64,000 bases of DNA from VMCP01 sp964408945 (GTDB taxonomy: Bacteria > Bacteroidota > Bacteroidia > NS11-12g > UBA955), in the NCBI GenBank assembly GCA_964408945.1, contig CAYPBJ010000001.1, positions 1 to 64,000 of the forward strand, written 5' to 3'. Of this stretch, positions 1-9,936 are shown in pieces. Both the position numbers and the translations under genes were made by a program. The notes beneath the pieces were generated by a model. It was not told where the DNA came from and did not search any database. It saw nothing but the letters and a program-made list of their open reading frames with translations. The first letter of the stretch is position 1; each line of letters opens with the position of its first letter.

Positions 1-54
1 CCCCAAACCTTCTGATCCGTAGTCAGATGCTCTATCCAATTGAGCTACGCATGC
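1..54 (-). tRNA. tRNA-Arg(ACG), partial
   Basis: Read on the minus strand, the sequence folds as the 5' part of a tRNA. It has a 7-nt acceptor strand (GCATGCG, 54 to 48), a D-arm with stem GCTC/GAGC, and an anticodon arm with stem TCTGA/TCAGA. The 7-nt loop is CTACGGA, which places ACG at the anticodon, so it reads arginine CGN codons. The T-arm and 3' acceptor strand lie beyond the left edge of the window. The 5' end is set by the acceptor strand. Confidence 0.93.
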
Positions 55-100
55 AGTTGTTCAAGATTGCAAGGGTTGGGAACAACCTTAAACGGGAGTG

Positions 101-130
101 CAAAGATAGTAAAAATATGAATATTTACAA
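101..130 (-). promoter_or_regulatory. Promoter of tRNA-Arg (Bacteroidota type)
   Basis: On the minus strand, TTG (130-128) is followed after exactly 19 bases by TATCTTTG (108-101). This fits the Bacteroidota primary sigma consensus of a -33 TTG and a -7 TAnnTTTG. It lies about 47 bases upstream of the mature tRNA 5' end, which allows a short processed leader. Confidence 0.75.
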
Positions 131-176
131 CTAGAGGCAGAGTTTTTTGCAATTTTCGCAAATACCATTGTTTTCA

Positions 177-208
177 TTTGATTTGGATATTTATAATCCG
201 TAAATTTG
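177..208 (+). promoter_or_regulatory. Promoter of the T9SS cargo gene at 238
   Basis: TTTG (177-180) is followed after 20 bases by TAAATTTG (201-208), a good match to the Bacteroidota -33/-7 consensus. Transcription would start near 215, giving a leader of about 23 nt before the ATG at 238. Confidence 0.7.
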
Positions 209-237
209 CTACTTTATTTCTGTCTTAACCAAAGAAA

Positions 238-2160
238 ATGAATGCTTTGAAACTTGTTTTTATTGTTTTATTTGTCGCTATCTGTCAAACCACGTTGGCT
301 CAGGCTCTATATGTTTCTTCTGGGGAAACCGTTTTTATATCCTCAGGAACGACAGTAATTTCCACAAGTGGAGTTACAACCATAGTTTCAGGTGGTACAT
401 TGAATGTGGCTGGCGAATATCAAAGTGCGGGTAATTTTACCAATTCTGGAACGTTAACAGCAACATCGGGAACCTTGACTTTTACTGGTTCCGGGCAATC
501 TGTTTCGGCCAACAATGCCACTGTGAAAAACGTAAATATTGCTTCTACGGCATCTGTAACGTTAACGAGTGCACTAAACATTCAAGGCGGTTCAAATTAT
601 GGGACATTGACTGTTAGTAGCGGGGGAACACTGAACTCTGCGGGCTACTTGACACTAAAATCAGATGCGAACGGAAACGCGGTTGTTGCCGCTGGTTCAT
701 CATCTGGTTCTTATATCACAAACAGCGTAACAGTGGAGCGTTATATACCAGCACGAAGAGCCTTTAGAATTTTGTCTCCTAGTGTTACAACTTCAACATC
801 AATTTACGCAAATTGGCAAGAAGGTGGTTCAAGTAATTCATCTTACGGAACACACATTACGGGTGCGGATGGTTCTACAAACGGATTTGATAACACCGCT
901 ACCAATAACCCTTCTTTGTTTACATTCAATAATGCTTCTGGTGCAAATACAGATGGTAGTTGGTCAGCAGTGTTGAATACAAACTCCAATACACTGACAG
1001 CTGGTTCACCTTTGAGAGTTCTGGTTAGGGGCGATCGTTCTGTTGATATTGCGACTAGTTCTCCAACGCCAACTGCTACTACGTTGAGAGCTTCTGGAAC
1101 AGTGGGTCAAGGTAACGTTACAGTTAGTACTTTGAGCCAGATTGCGAATGGATTCAGTCTTGTTGGGAATCCTTTTCCAACGCCGGTGAATATGAAAACA
1201 GTGATTGACAACGGATCAAACGTGTCCAAATCTTATTTTTATGTTTGGGACCCTCAAGTAAATACACGCGGTGGATATGTTACTTTTGATTTGAGTACGA
1301 GCACTTCAAATGTGGCATCTTCTGATCAAACTGTTTTTCTTCAACCTGGTCAGTCGGCGTTTGTGAAAACATCTTCAAACGGTTCTGCATCACTTACATT
1401 TGCTGAAAGCTATAAGTCTACCTCGAGCATCAATCCTGGGGTTTTCTTGACTATCCCACCTCAATCGGTTTTGAAATTGGAATTGTCGCAGCGCGATAGT
1501 TTTAAGGCTGGTGGAAAAATGTGTGATGCTTTAATTTTAAAATTTGATCCATTAATGTCGAATGGGTTGGAAGATCAGGATGCAATTAAACCAATAAATC
1601 AAGATGAAAATTTATCTGTTTTTGTTGGAGATAAGTTCTGTTCAATTGAGTCGCGCGATATACCTTTAAACGAAGAGGTTGTTGATCTTAGAATTTCACA
1701 ATTGAGACATCTAAACTACACCGTGAAAGCTGAATTTACGGGTGACTTAGGATTGGATGCCTATTTGTTAGATAGATTTACAAGTAAGACACATCCTTTG
1801 AATAGAGAAGGTGAAACCATCATTGAATTTGATGTTGATGGTTCTGCGGAAAGCAAGGCCAATCAGCGTTTCGCGTTGGTTTTTGATGCTAGGAATAATA
1901 GCAGAGTAAATAGCATTCAAAAGTCTTTCAAAGCATATCCAAATCCTGTGAATAGTTCAGACATTCAGTTGGATGTATTTGCTGCGAAAATTCACAGTGT
2001 AGAAGTCTACGACTTATCGGGTAGATTCTTTGGGAATTTGAAGTCTTCCTCAGCTGAGAATGTATTTTTGGTTAATGAAAAAATGCCGAATGGCACTTAC
2101 GTATTGAGGGCTAATACCAACGAAGGTCAGTTTTCTACCACTATTTCATTGGCTCGATAG
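238..2160 (+). CDS. Secreted T9SS-sorted repeat protein
   Basis: This 640-residue protein has an N-terminal signal peptide (about residues 1-22, ending LAQA). Residues about 25-150 are a Ser/Thr/Gly-rich repetitive region with short SGGTL- and SGTLT-like units, suggesting a beta-solenoid or adhesin-like fold. The middle is a large beta-rich segment common in Bacteroidota surface proteins. The last ~75 residues form a type A T9SS sorting domain (starts near AYPNPVNSSD, then VEVYDLSGR and NGTYVL). It should be exported by Sec, moved across the outer membrane by T9SS and anchored or released at the surface. It has its own promoter. The ligand or substrate cannot be told from sequence. Confidence 0.85.
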   Translation: MNALKLVFIVLFVAICQTTLAQALYVSSGETVFISSGTTVISTSGVTTIVSGGTLNVAGEYQSAGNFTNSGTLTATSGTLTFTGSGQSVSANNATVKNVNIASTASVTLTSALNIQGGSNYGTLTVSSGGTLNSAGYLTLKSDANGNAVVAAGSSSGSYITNSVTVERYIPARRAFRILSPSVTTSTSIYANWQEGGSSNSSYGTHITGADGSTNGFDNTATNNPSLFTFNNASGANTDGSWSAVLNTNSNTLTAGSPLRVLVRGDRSVDIATSSPTPTATTLRASGTVGQGNVTVSTLSQIANGFSLVGNPFPTPVNMKTVIDNGSNVSKSYFYVWDPQVNTRGGYVTFDLSTSTSNVASSDQTVFLQPGQSAFVKTSSNGSASLTFAESYKSTSSINPGVFLTIPPQSVLKLELSQRDSFKAGGKMCDALILKFDPLMSNGLEDQDAIKPINQDENLSVFVGDKFCSIESRDIPLNEEVVDLRISQLRHLNYTVKAEFTGDLGLDAYLLDRFTSKTHPLNREGETIIEFDVDGSAESKANQRFALVFDARNNSRVNSIQKSFKAYPNPVNSSDIQLDVFAAKIHSVEVYDLSGRFFGNLKSSSAENVFLVNEKMPNGTYVLRANTNEGQFSTTISLAR

Positions 2161-2205
2161 TCAAAATAAGGCCTTTCGGACTAAAATTACTATCATTGCA
2201 CCTGC

Positions 2206-4785
2206 ATGAGAAAAGTAGTATTATTTGTTGCTGCAGCTGCGGCAATGATTCCATCTTCATGGGCTCAATTTAAGAGCAAGAAAAAAGAAAAACCAACCAC
2301 TCCCCAAGCTCAAGAGCAACCTGCAAAAGGTAAAAAAGCAGAGACCATAGAGAATAAGGTAAAGGGTTGTGACACAATTGCTGGGCTATTTAATCTTTAC
2401 AGAGATACCACATCGGGTGAGCTGTTTATGCAGATCTCTCCTGAGCAGTTGAATAAAGATTACATACATTTTACTTACACCGAGAATGGAGTACTTGAAG
2501 CGGGACATCACCGAGGTGCATATCGCGGGAGTAGGATATTTAAGATTGTCAGGAAATTCGAAGCAGTTGAATTTATTCAGCAAAATACTTCATTCTATTT
2601 TGACCCTAAAAATAACGTATCAAAAAGTGCAAATGCTAATATTTCGGAGGCTATTTTAGCGCATGAGAAAATTGTAGCTAGGGATAAAGCAGGCAACCTG
2701 TTGATTTCTGCAGATGAATTGTTTTTATCTGAGCAATTACATCAAGTGGTTGAAGGCGGAAGACCAGGTAGAGGGTTTGAATTGGGTAGATTAGCCAAAG
2801 GCAAAACACAATACGAGAAAATCAAAAATTATCCAGCCAACCTTGATATTGTTGTGAAGTATGTTTACGACAACGCGTCGCCAAAAGGCGGGGCTACTGA
2901 GGCAGTAACAGATCCAAGAAGTGTTTCCATTTTACTCCAACACAGTTTCATGGAAGTGCCAAATAATGACTTTAAGCCGCGTTTTGATGATTATAGAATT
3001 GGTTATTTCTCTGAAAATGTGAATGATATGACATCACAAGGATTTACCAATTACAGAGATTTGATTCACAGATGGGATCTCAGAAAAAAAGACCCAAATG
3101 CCATTAAAAGTGAACCCGTAAAACCTATCGTGTGGTGGATTGAAAATACCACTCCCAAGGAATTACGAGCAACGATTAAACATGCGGCACTTCAGTGGAA
3201 CAAAGCATTTGAACCCCTTGGATTCATCAATGCCGTTCAAGTATTTGAACAACCCGATGATGCTGACTGGGATGCTGGTGACGTGAGATACAATGTGTTG
3301 CGTTGGACATCATCACCCAATCCGCCGTTTGGTGGATACGGTCCTTCCTTCGTGAACCCAAGAACCGGTGAGATTTTAGGTGCGGATATCATGTTGGAAT
3401 ACGTGTTCCTAACCAATAGAGTTCGTGCTCAACAGATTTATGGAATTGAAGGCAATACGAACGAGTTTGAGAATCATTCGAAACATGATGGATGTGATGC
3501 AGGACTTTACTTGCATCATCAACTTCAAGCATCCCAAGGAATCATGAATCTCCAAGATGCTGACACTATTGAGATGTCTAGACTCCTTGAGGAATCGATT
3601 CACTATTTGATTCTGCATGAGATGGGACATACGATGGGATTAATGCACAATATGAAAGCATCGCAGGTGAGAACCGTTGAAGAGTTAAATAATCCTGAAA
3701 TTACGTATAAGCAAGGGTTGATTGGTTCTGTAATGGATTATCCTGCAATTAATTTGCCATCTTACGGAGTTAAAAATAAAATTCAGTATTGTCAAATAGA
3801 ACCAGGTCCTTATGATTTATGGGCCATTGAATTTGGGTATAGTCTTCCGTTGGAAAATGCCGAAGAGGAAGAGGCTCGTATCAGAAATATTCTATCTAAG
3901 AGTATTCAACCTGATTTGACCTTTGGCAATGATGCCGATGACATGCGCGCTCCTGGAAAAGGACTAGATCCGAGGGTGATGATCAATGATTTGAGCGGGG
4001 AATCGGTAAAGTTCAGTATGGAAAAGATGGATTTAATCCGTTCATTGATGCCCAAATTATTGATGAAATACGGAAATGGTCAGCAAAGTTACCAGCCTAT
4101 GGTTTCAGTGATGAACTCATTGATGGGAGGTTACGGAACTCATGCTGGAATTATTTCACGGTACATTGGTGGTGTAAAAGTTGAGCGATTTACCCCAGGA
4201 CAAGTTCAGGGAAAATCCCCATATACTGCATATTCATTGTCAGATCAGAAAGCTGCTATGGAAGCATTGAATAAATACGTTTTTGCTCCTAATGCATTTG
4301 AAATTTCTGGCGAAATTGCTCAGCATTTGCAGCAGCAAAGACGCGGGTTTAACTTTTTTTCGTCTACAGAAGAACCAAAAATTCACAAGCAGATTGAAGG
4401 TATTCAAAATTCGGTGATGGCTCACTTATTGAGTCCATCAGTACTGAACAGACTAACAGATGCTAAATATTTGGGAAATTCCTACACAGTGTCAGATATG
4501 CTGAAGGATCTAACTTCTGCAATTTTTGATGCGGACATCAAATCTCTACCAAACACGCATCGTAGACAGTTACAGACGAATTATGTTGAAGCATTGATTC
4601 AATTTATGGGTAAGTCCAACAATGGATTGGATGCTGTGGCGAGTTCATCTATTTATAGAGAACTTAAACGCATTGAAACTATGATGAAAACGGCTAGTAC
4701 GCTCTCAAATTCGTGGGAAAATCAAGAATTAATTAACCACCGTGGTTATTTGCAATTTTTGATTGAGCGCGGGTTAGACGATTAA
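2206..4785 (+). CDS. Zinc metalloprotease, DUF5117/DUF5118-type metzincin
   Basis: This 859-residue protein has a signal peptide (about 1-20, ending SSWAQ) followed by a Lys-rich linker. The catalytic motif HEMGHTMGLMH at residues 471-481 is a complete metzincin HExxHxxGxxH: three zinc-binding His (471, 475, 481) and the catalytic Glu472. A Met-containing turn (SVMDYPA) follows about 40 residues later, as expected for the metzincin Met-turn. Length and layout match the large secreted zinc-dependent proteases of Bacteroidota. It is followed after 6 bases by the TonB-dependent receptor gene, so the two are probably co-transcribed. A -7-like TATCATTG lies at 2191-2198. The substrate is unknown; it may feed peptides to the receptor (inference). 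Confidence 0.88.
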   Translation: MRKVVLFVAAAAAMIPSSWAQFKSKKKEKPTTPQAQEQPAKGKKAETIENKVKGCDTIAGLFNLYRDTTSGELFMQISPEQLNKDYIHFTYTENGVLEAGHHRGAYRGSRIFKIVRKFEAVEFIQQNTSFYFDPKNNVSKSANANISEAILAHEKIVARDKAGNLLISADELFLSEQLHQVVEGGRPGRGFELGRLAKGKTQYEKIKNYPANLDIVVKYVYDNASPKGGATEAVTDPRSVSILLQHSFMEVPNNDFKPRFDDYRIGYFSENVNDMTSQGFTNYRDLIHRWDLRKKDPNAIKSEPVKPIVWWIENTTPKELRATIKHAALQWNKAFEPLGFINAVQVFEQPDDADWDAGDVRYNVLRWTSSPNPPFGGYGPSFVNPRTGEILGADIMLEYVFLTNRVRAQQIYGIEGNTNEFENHSKHDGCDAGLYLHHQLQASQGIMNLQDADTIEMSRLLEESIHYLILHEMGHTMGLMHNMKASQVRTVEELNNPEITYKQGLIGSVMDYPAINLPSYGVKNKIQYCQIEPGPYDLWAIEFGYSLPLENAEEEEARIRNILSKSIQPDLTFGNDADDMRAPGKGLDPRVMINDLSGESVKFSMEKMDLIRSLMPKLLMKYGNGQQSYQPMVSVMNSLMGGYGTHAGIISRYIGGVKVERFTPGQVQGKSPYTAYSLSDQKAAMEALNKYVFAPNAFEISGEIAQHLQQQRRGFNFFSSTEEPKIHKQIEGIQNSVMAHLLSPSVLNRLTDAKYLGNSYTVSDMLKDLTSAIFDADIKSLPNTHRRQLQTNYVEALIQFMGKSNNGLDAVASSSIYRELKRIETMMKTASTLSNSWENQELINHRGYLQFLIERGLDD

Positions 4786-4791
4786 ACGACC

Positions 4792-6818
4792 ATGCGGAAA
4801 ATATTTTTAACTGCGCTTTTATTGGGTGCAAATACTTGGGTTCAAGCTCAATTTGATTCTCTAAATTCAGCTGATTTATTGAAGTTAGATGAAGTGAATT
4901 TACATTCGAACCGATTAAGTCAAAACTTGAATCAAACGGGTTTGAATGTGGAGGTGATAGATATGAAGTCCTTCCGAAAAAAGTACCCAGTTCAAAGCTT
5001 GAATGAAGTCCTGACATACGTCAGCGGCATTGATTTAAGGCAAAGAGGCCCTTCTGGAATTCAGGCCGATTTGGGTATTCGGGGATCGGGTTCAGATCAA
5101 GTATTGGTTTTGGTTAACGGAATCAGAATGAGTGACCCACAAACCGGGCATCATCAATTGAATCTTCCTATTCCTTTAGATTTAATCGAAAGAATCGAAG
5201 TAATTAAGGGGCCTATGGCTCGCAGATATGGTTTAAATGCGTTAAGCGGTGTGATCAATGTGGTTTTGAAAAGCGAAGGTTCTTCAAATCAACCTGATGG
5301 TATTCACGCCAATGTAGAAACTTGGGCAGGTGCTCCCGCTCAAAACGATTCGGTGAGTTATTCTGCTTGGGGATATAGGGCCGGAATAAGTATCCGAATG
5401 AGGCACCACAACCTTTGGTATTCAAGCGAAGGGATGATGGGTAATGGCTATAGGCCCAATACGGAATTTGAAAATTTTAGAAATTTTTTGGGATACACAT
5501 GGGCATCTAAAAAGCATTATATTAATGTCATGGCATCGTTGATAAACAATGATTTCGGCGCCAGTTATTTTTATGCAGCACCCAATGATCATTCTGCAAC
5601 GGAATTTGTAAGAACGAGATTGCTTTCGGCAAAATATGGTTATAAGCTAACTCAAAACCTCTCTGTAAATGCGGTTTTAAGTAATAGAAGTAATTTTGAT
5701 CATTACATTTATTACAAGCCCAAGCCAGAACTTTATCAAAACAAACACACCAATGTTGTGAATATGATGGAGTTGAATTTGGTGGGAAAATCGAAATGGA
5801 TGGATTATAGTTTTGGGGTAGAGAACCGCCAGGAGCAAATTGAGAGCAATAATCTTGGGAATCATTTGAGGCAGTTTACAGGCAGTTTTGCAGAGTTTTC
5901 GCCTAAGTTAGGTTCAAAATTTCATGCAACTGCAGGTATTTATGCTATGTGGGGGAGTGGTGTAACAACCAACAAGTTTGACCTTTTTCCGGGTTTGGAT
6001 GTACGCTATTCTCTAAATAAATCTTTAGATTTTTGGGGATGTTGGGGCGTAGGACAACGACTGCCTTCTTTTACTGATCTGTATTACACCGATAAAGGAA
6101 ACCGCGGTAATCCCTTGTTGAAGTCTGAGAATGCGCAGTCTGTGGAGGCGGGTTTGAAAGGCAAGTTTTATGGATCACGTTTTCAGGTGAGTATGTTTAG
6201 AAAAGATGTTTACCGAATGATTGACTGGTTCAGAGATAGCATCAATCAGCCCTGGTTTCCTGAAAATCTAGGCACTCAAATGATCAACGGTTTAGAAGCA
6301 AATATCAATCTTCCCATTGGTCAAAAAATAAGTTGGAATACCAATGCCACNNNNNNNNNNNNNNNNNNNNNNNNNNNNNNNNNNNNNNNNNNNNNNNNNN
6401 NNNNNNNNNNNNNNNNNNNNNNNNNNNNNNNNNNNNNNNNNNNNNNNNNNAAGCAAATATCAATCTTCCCATTGGTCAAAAAATAAGTTGGAATACCAAT
6501 GCCACCTACATGAGTGGGATTATGAATGAAGGAGTTAATCAATTTTCGAAGTTGGCATTGAACTTTGTGAAGGTGCAAATAGTTTCAAGTCTCAACGTTC
6601 AATGGACAAAGAATCTTAACACCAGTTTGGTTTTAAGGCATATTGAAAGAATCAATAATGATGCCTATCAAATAGTTGATGCACGTATAAACTATCAGTT
6701 AAAAAATGCAGGTATCTATTTAAATGTTACGAATTTGGGAAATGTTCAATATCGAGAAATTCAAACGGTTCCCATGATGCCGAGGTGGGTTTATTTAGGT
6801 TTTAAGTTTAATATTTAA
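4792..6818 (+). CDS. TonB-dependent outer-membrane receptor (gap inside)
   Basis: The protein has a signal peptide (about 1-19, ending VQAQ) and a plug domain with typical signatures (RGSGSDQVLVLVNGIR; IERIEVIKGPMARRYG, then SGVINVV). A long beta-barrel follows, ending in an aromatic strand (WVYLGFKFNI). The coding sequence is interrupted by a 100-N scaffold gap at 6351-6450 flanked by two copies of the same 55 bases. Removing one copy and the Ns (155 bases) leaves 1872 bases, exactly 624 codons in one frame, so the real gene is intact (623 residues). Layout resembles BtuB-like receptors for vitamins or metal complexes; the ligand is unknown. It sits between the secreted protease and DUF423 genes with gaps of 6 and 7 bases, suggesting an operon. 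Confidence 0.9.
6296..6505. other. Scaffold gap with duplicated 55-bp contig ends
   Basis: The 55 bases at 6296-6350 recur exactly at 6451-6505, with 100 Ns between. This is what results when overlapping contig ends are joined by a default gap instead of merged. Collapsing the join restores the receptor reading frame. Confidence 0.95.
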
Positions 6819-6825
6819 ATTATCT

Positions 6826-7269
6826 ATGCGAAGAAATTATGTTGCAATTGCATTATGTATGATGGCTATTGCCGTTGCGCTAGGGGCATTTGGTGCTCAT
6901 GGTTTGGAGAACAAATTAAATGATCACGATATGCACACATGGGATAAAGCCACTACCTATTGGGTTTATGTGGCATTGGCAGTTTTGGGTGTTGTTGGAT
7001 TTATTCAGAATAAGGGAGGAGAATATGTTGAAAACGGAGAAGATGTTGGACATAAAATTCTAGGAAATAAGGGTCGATTGTTCAGTGGTTCTTTGGTTTT
7101 GATTTTATTGGGCGCGGTAATATTTTCAGGCACATTGTGGTTGGTGGCGACATCTAATTTAACTTGGCCCTTTTTAAGAAAGTTGGGAATGATTACTCCT
7201 ATTGGGGGAGTTTTAATGATTGCTGGATTCTGTATTTCGGCATACAGAATTTGGAAAATGAATCGTTAA
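6826..7269 (+). CDS. DUF423 family membrane protein
   Basis: This 147-residue protein has about four hydrophobic helices. The family signature is near the N terminus (ALGAFGAHGLE), followed by the characteristic WDKATTYWVYVALAV segment. DUF423 (YgdD-like) proteins are small inner-membrane proteins of unknown function. The gene starts 7 bases after the TonB-dependent receptor and probably ends that operon. Its TAA stop overlaps the stop of the convergent DUF5686 gene by 4 bases. A polar insertion of about 25 residues (NKGGEYVENGEDVG) lies between the second and third helices. Confidence 0.85.
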   Translation: MRRNYVAIALCMMAIAVALGAFGAHGLENKLNDHDMHTWDKATTYWVYVALAVLGVVGFIQNKGGEYVENGEDVGHKILGNKGRLFSGSLVLILLGAVIFSGTLWLVATSNLTWPFLRKLGMITPIGGVLMIAGFCISAYRIWKMNR

Positions 7270-9794
7270 AAATCTATATAAGAGGATAATTTAACACCAA
7301 AGTTATTTTGGTCGTTTCTGTGAGTTAGTCGCCAAACAGCGTCAACTCTTAGGAATTTGAAAATGTTTTCTATACCAAAACCCACTTCCACATACGGTGT
7401 ATAGTTGAAAGATTTAATAGGTGTGATATTGTTTCTAATTTGAATTTCAGTGGGTATCAAAGAACGATTGGAAGCACTCAAAGACCCTTCAATGATTTTT
7501 GCGTTTATAATTTCCCTCCATCCTAATTTATTCATGAAAGGAATTCGGTTGAAGAATAATCCGTTGAAGTGATGTTCAAAAATGGCTTCAACGTTTTCAT
7601 CTGTAACAAACTCAAATAAATTCATTTGATTAAATGCTCTTGTGTTGTAAACAATAGCTTGGTTTCCAAGTGGGATGTTTAACAGCGGAAATGGAACATT
7701 GCCAAATAATTTATTGGCTGTCAACTTCATTTGAGTTCTTCCAATACCTGCCCATATATGGTTGTAGTTATAAAGAAAACTCAATTTCGAGTAATTATAA
7801 GTGCTTCCTAATACTTGAGGCAGGGCTTTTTGGAAAGAAATTGAATATTTGGGTCCGGGTTGTGCCCAATTGGTTCTTCTATAGTCATTTACCACATAAA
7901 AAACTTTTGGCTCATAAGTAAGTTTTAAGTTTATGGTGCTGTTATTTAAATGGGTTGAAATATCTTCTGAATTGGCATTTTCGAGCCATCCGAGTTTGAT
8001 TTTTTGGGACTCTGGCAAATCGTAAATACGGTGATTCAACTTTACCTGAAAACTGAGTCCTCTAACAATGTCTTGCTCATAGGAGAAATAGGTGTTTTTA
8101 CTGTAAACCAAACTATTCGAAGAGAACATGTTCAGAGCCAAAATCAGGGCATCGCCGCTGGTCATGTTTTCATTGTCAACAAAACCCAACAGTTCAGTGT
8201 CTTCGGTATGGCTGATTTTCACTATGGTCCCTTTTTTCAAATTTGGATACCATGCAAGTTTCACACCGTATTTGAAACGTTGGTCCTTAAAGCCATAGGC
8301 TCCGAATCCTTCGAATTGCCATTTTTTAGAAAGGTAGTTTGAAGTCCTGAATCCCCAACGTGTTCGAAAGCCTTCTAGAGGATTTAATAAGGCGAGATAA
8401 TAATAAGGGCCAACGTCAACAGGCCATTTATTTCCGGTTAGGTAACCATTCACCAAAAAATTCAGTGCTTTAGATGCTCTATCAATGGTAGGGATTTCGC
8501 GTACTGCTTCAATTTTGTTAATGACTTTTTCTTCAAAAGGACTTGCCTTAATAGGCGCAATGGCTGCCCAAAAAGAATCACTGCGTTGAAGAGCAGATTC
8601 CTCCATAATTAGAGATTGATCAAAAAAGCCTGTTGGGAATTCCTCAATCAGCTGGTATTTTCTGAATGTTAATAAATTGGTTGCAAGGAAGCCGATGGTA
8701 TTTTCAGTAAACTCAGAAACATCAACCAAAGAACGAGAATTAGAAATAGTATAAGGAGGGTTGTTGAATCCCGAGGGGCTAAATTCTTGAGTGATTCTAA
8801 GTCGTTCTAAAAAGTTGATTTGAGACGCTTCATTGATTTCAAGATGCAAACGTGTAATAGCACCGGTTTGTTCTTCTATCCAAATGAGGCCATTGAATAA
8901 AATATCTTTAGGATTTTTTGGGGATACTTTTATAACGAACCACCTCAGCGAATGTGTTTTGTCGACATCAACGAGTTTGTAATTATAAAAGAGTTTTGCT
9001 TGAGGTGCTATTGGAGAAATGATGCCTTTCCCTAAAATTTGAAGTCGGTTATTGTAGATGTTATAACGGGCAAAAGAGCTACCAGTGAGTTGTGAAATGG
9101 TGGAACCATCGGTAATGCCAACACCGTGCACCCTGCTTGCATGGATGTCTTCTCTCTCAAGGGTACCACCTTTTTGATGGGCATAAGTACTGATTGTATT
9201 TGATAGAAATACGGGCAAGACTGCTTTTTCTGTATCACCGGTTATATATTCAAGGGTGTCAAATAAGGCGTTGATTTGTTTTCCAACTTTTAGACGCTCA
9301 ATTTTTTTAGAAAGGTTATTTACCGAAAGGACAGTTTTCGAGAATACTTCACATTGATAGTTGACGGATTCATCAAAATTATTTTGGTAACGTTTTTCAA
9401 TAGCCAAATCAACCCATTTGATTGCAGGATTAATGCCCAGATTTATGGTAACCGCTTCTGATTTAATGATTTCACGTTCTAGAAGTATATTGAGGTTGAG
9501 ATTTGTTTGATGGGTATCGATTTTGATGATTTTTGTTTGCAGCCCACCAAAAACAATTTTCAATGAATCAGATTGAAAACGTAAAATGGATGCAGATACT
9601 TTTCCTTCAAAATCTGTTTGAAATCCGTAGGTTGTACCTTGCCAATATACTGAGGCGAATGGCACAGGCTCTTGAGTTTCTGCTTCGTAAATGTGAAGTG
9701 TGATATTTTTTTTAGGAAAAGATTGAGAAAATAAAATATTGACATTGTTTAGAAAAACGACGGCTAAAATTTTCAAACAACGGCTGTAAGACAT
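7266..9794 (-). CDS. DUF5686 protein with carboxypeptidase-like regulatory domain
   Basis: The protein has a signal peptide (about residues 5-24). A CarboxypepD_reg-like beta-sandwich follows (EAETQEPVPFASVYW, then the TDFEGKV turn). Next comes a long region and a C-terminal beta-barrel ending NFGVKLSSYIDF. This is the layout of Bacteroidota DUF5686 outer-membrane proteins. I chose the ATG at 9794 (842 residues) over the upstream ATG at 9821. A -7 box (TAACTTTG, 9817-9810) lies between them, so the longer form would probably not be transcribed, and the shorter start gives a cleaner signal peptide. Role unknown; related proteins resemble TonB-linked outer-membrane proteins without the plug. 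Confidence 0.82.
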   Translation of the reverse strand: MSYSRCLKILAVVFLNNVNILFSQSFPKKNITLHIYEAETQEPVPFASVYWQGTTYGFQTDFEGKVSASILRFQSDSLKIVFGGLQTKIIKIDTHQTNLNLNILLEREIIKSEAVTINLGINPAIKWVDLAIEKRYQNNFDESVNYQCEVFSKTVLSVNNLSKKIERLKVGKQINALFDTLEYITGDTEKAVLPVFLSNTISTYAHQKGGTLEREDIHASRVHGVGITDGSTISQLTGSSFARYNIYNNRLQILGKGIISPIAPQAKLFYNYKLVDVDKTHSLRWFVIKVSPKNPKDILFNGLIWIEEQTGAITRLHLEINEASQINFLERLRITQEFSPSGFNNPPYTISNSRSLVDVSEFTENTIGFLATNLLTFRKYQLIEEFPTGFFDQSLIMEESALQRSDSFWAAIAPIKASPFEEKVINKIEAVREIPTIDRASKALNFLVNGYLTGNKWPVDVGPYYYLALLNPLEGFRTRWGFRTSNYLSKKWQFEGFGAYGFKDQRFKYGVKLAWYPNLKKGTIVKISHTEDTELLGFVDNENMTSGDALILALNMFSSNSLVYSKNTYFSYEQDIVRGLSFQVKLNHRIYDLPESQKIKLGWLENANSEDISTHLNNSTINLKLTYEPKVFYVVNDYRRTNWAQPGPKYSISFQKALPQVLGSTYNYSKLSFLYNYNHIWAGIGRTQMKLTANKLFGNVPFPLLNIPLGNQAIVYNTRAFNQMNLFEFVTDENVEAIFEHHFNGLFFNRIPFMNKLGWREIINAKIIEGSLSASNRSLIPTEIQIRNNITPIKSFNYTPYVEVGFGIENIFKFLRVDAVWRLTHRNDQNNFGVKLSSYIDF

Positions 9795-9809
9795 AAGGTA
9801 TAATAACCC

Positions 9810-9817
9810 CAAAGTTA
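9810..9817 (-). promoter_or_regulatory. -7 box for the DUF5686 gene
   Basis: TAACTTTG on the minus strand exactly matches TAnnTTTG, 15 bases upstream of the ATG at 9794. The -33 element is weak (TTTC after 19 bases). The position decides the start codon of the gene. Confidence 0.55.
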
Positions 9818-9905
9818 CCAATTTTATCTAAATTAAGAAATAATTATCATTGTAGATTGACCATAATAGTTAATGAATGAAAGTTATAAAATTGATAATA
9901 ACTTG

Positions 9906-9913
9906 TATCTTTG
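9906..9913 (+). promoter_or_regulatory. -7 box of the GldLM-like operon
   Basis: TATCTTTG fits TAnnTTTG and lies 23 bases upstream of the ATG at 9937. It falls inside the longest open frame that begins at 9877, which argues against that upstream start. There is no clear TTG at -33 (GTTA 19 bases upstream). Confidence 0.6.
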
Positions 9914-9936
9914 CTTTAAAATTTAACTATAAATCT

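Noticed and set aside
71..89. Short hairpin in the tRNA-Arg leader (AAGG-g-TTG...CAACCTT) as terminator or attenuator
   Set aside because: It has a bulge, no T run, and lies in a region expected to be removed in tRNA processing.
320..700. Repetitive Ser/Thr/Gly coding segment as a possible CRISPR or tandem DNA repeat
   Set aside because: The repeats are degenerate at the DNA level and follow the protein frame; no regular spacers exist.
782..976. 64-residue plus-strand frame inside the T9SS cargo gene
   Set aside because: Different frame within a well supported gene, with no start signals or recognisable product.
6333..6818. Separate 161-residue gene after the first gap
   Set aside because: It is the 3' end of the TonB-dependent receptor; the split is caused by the scaffold gap.
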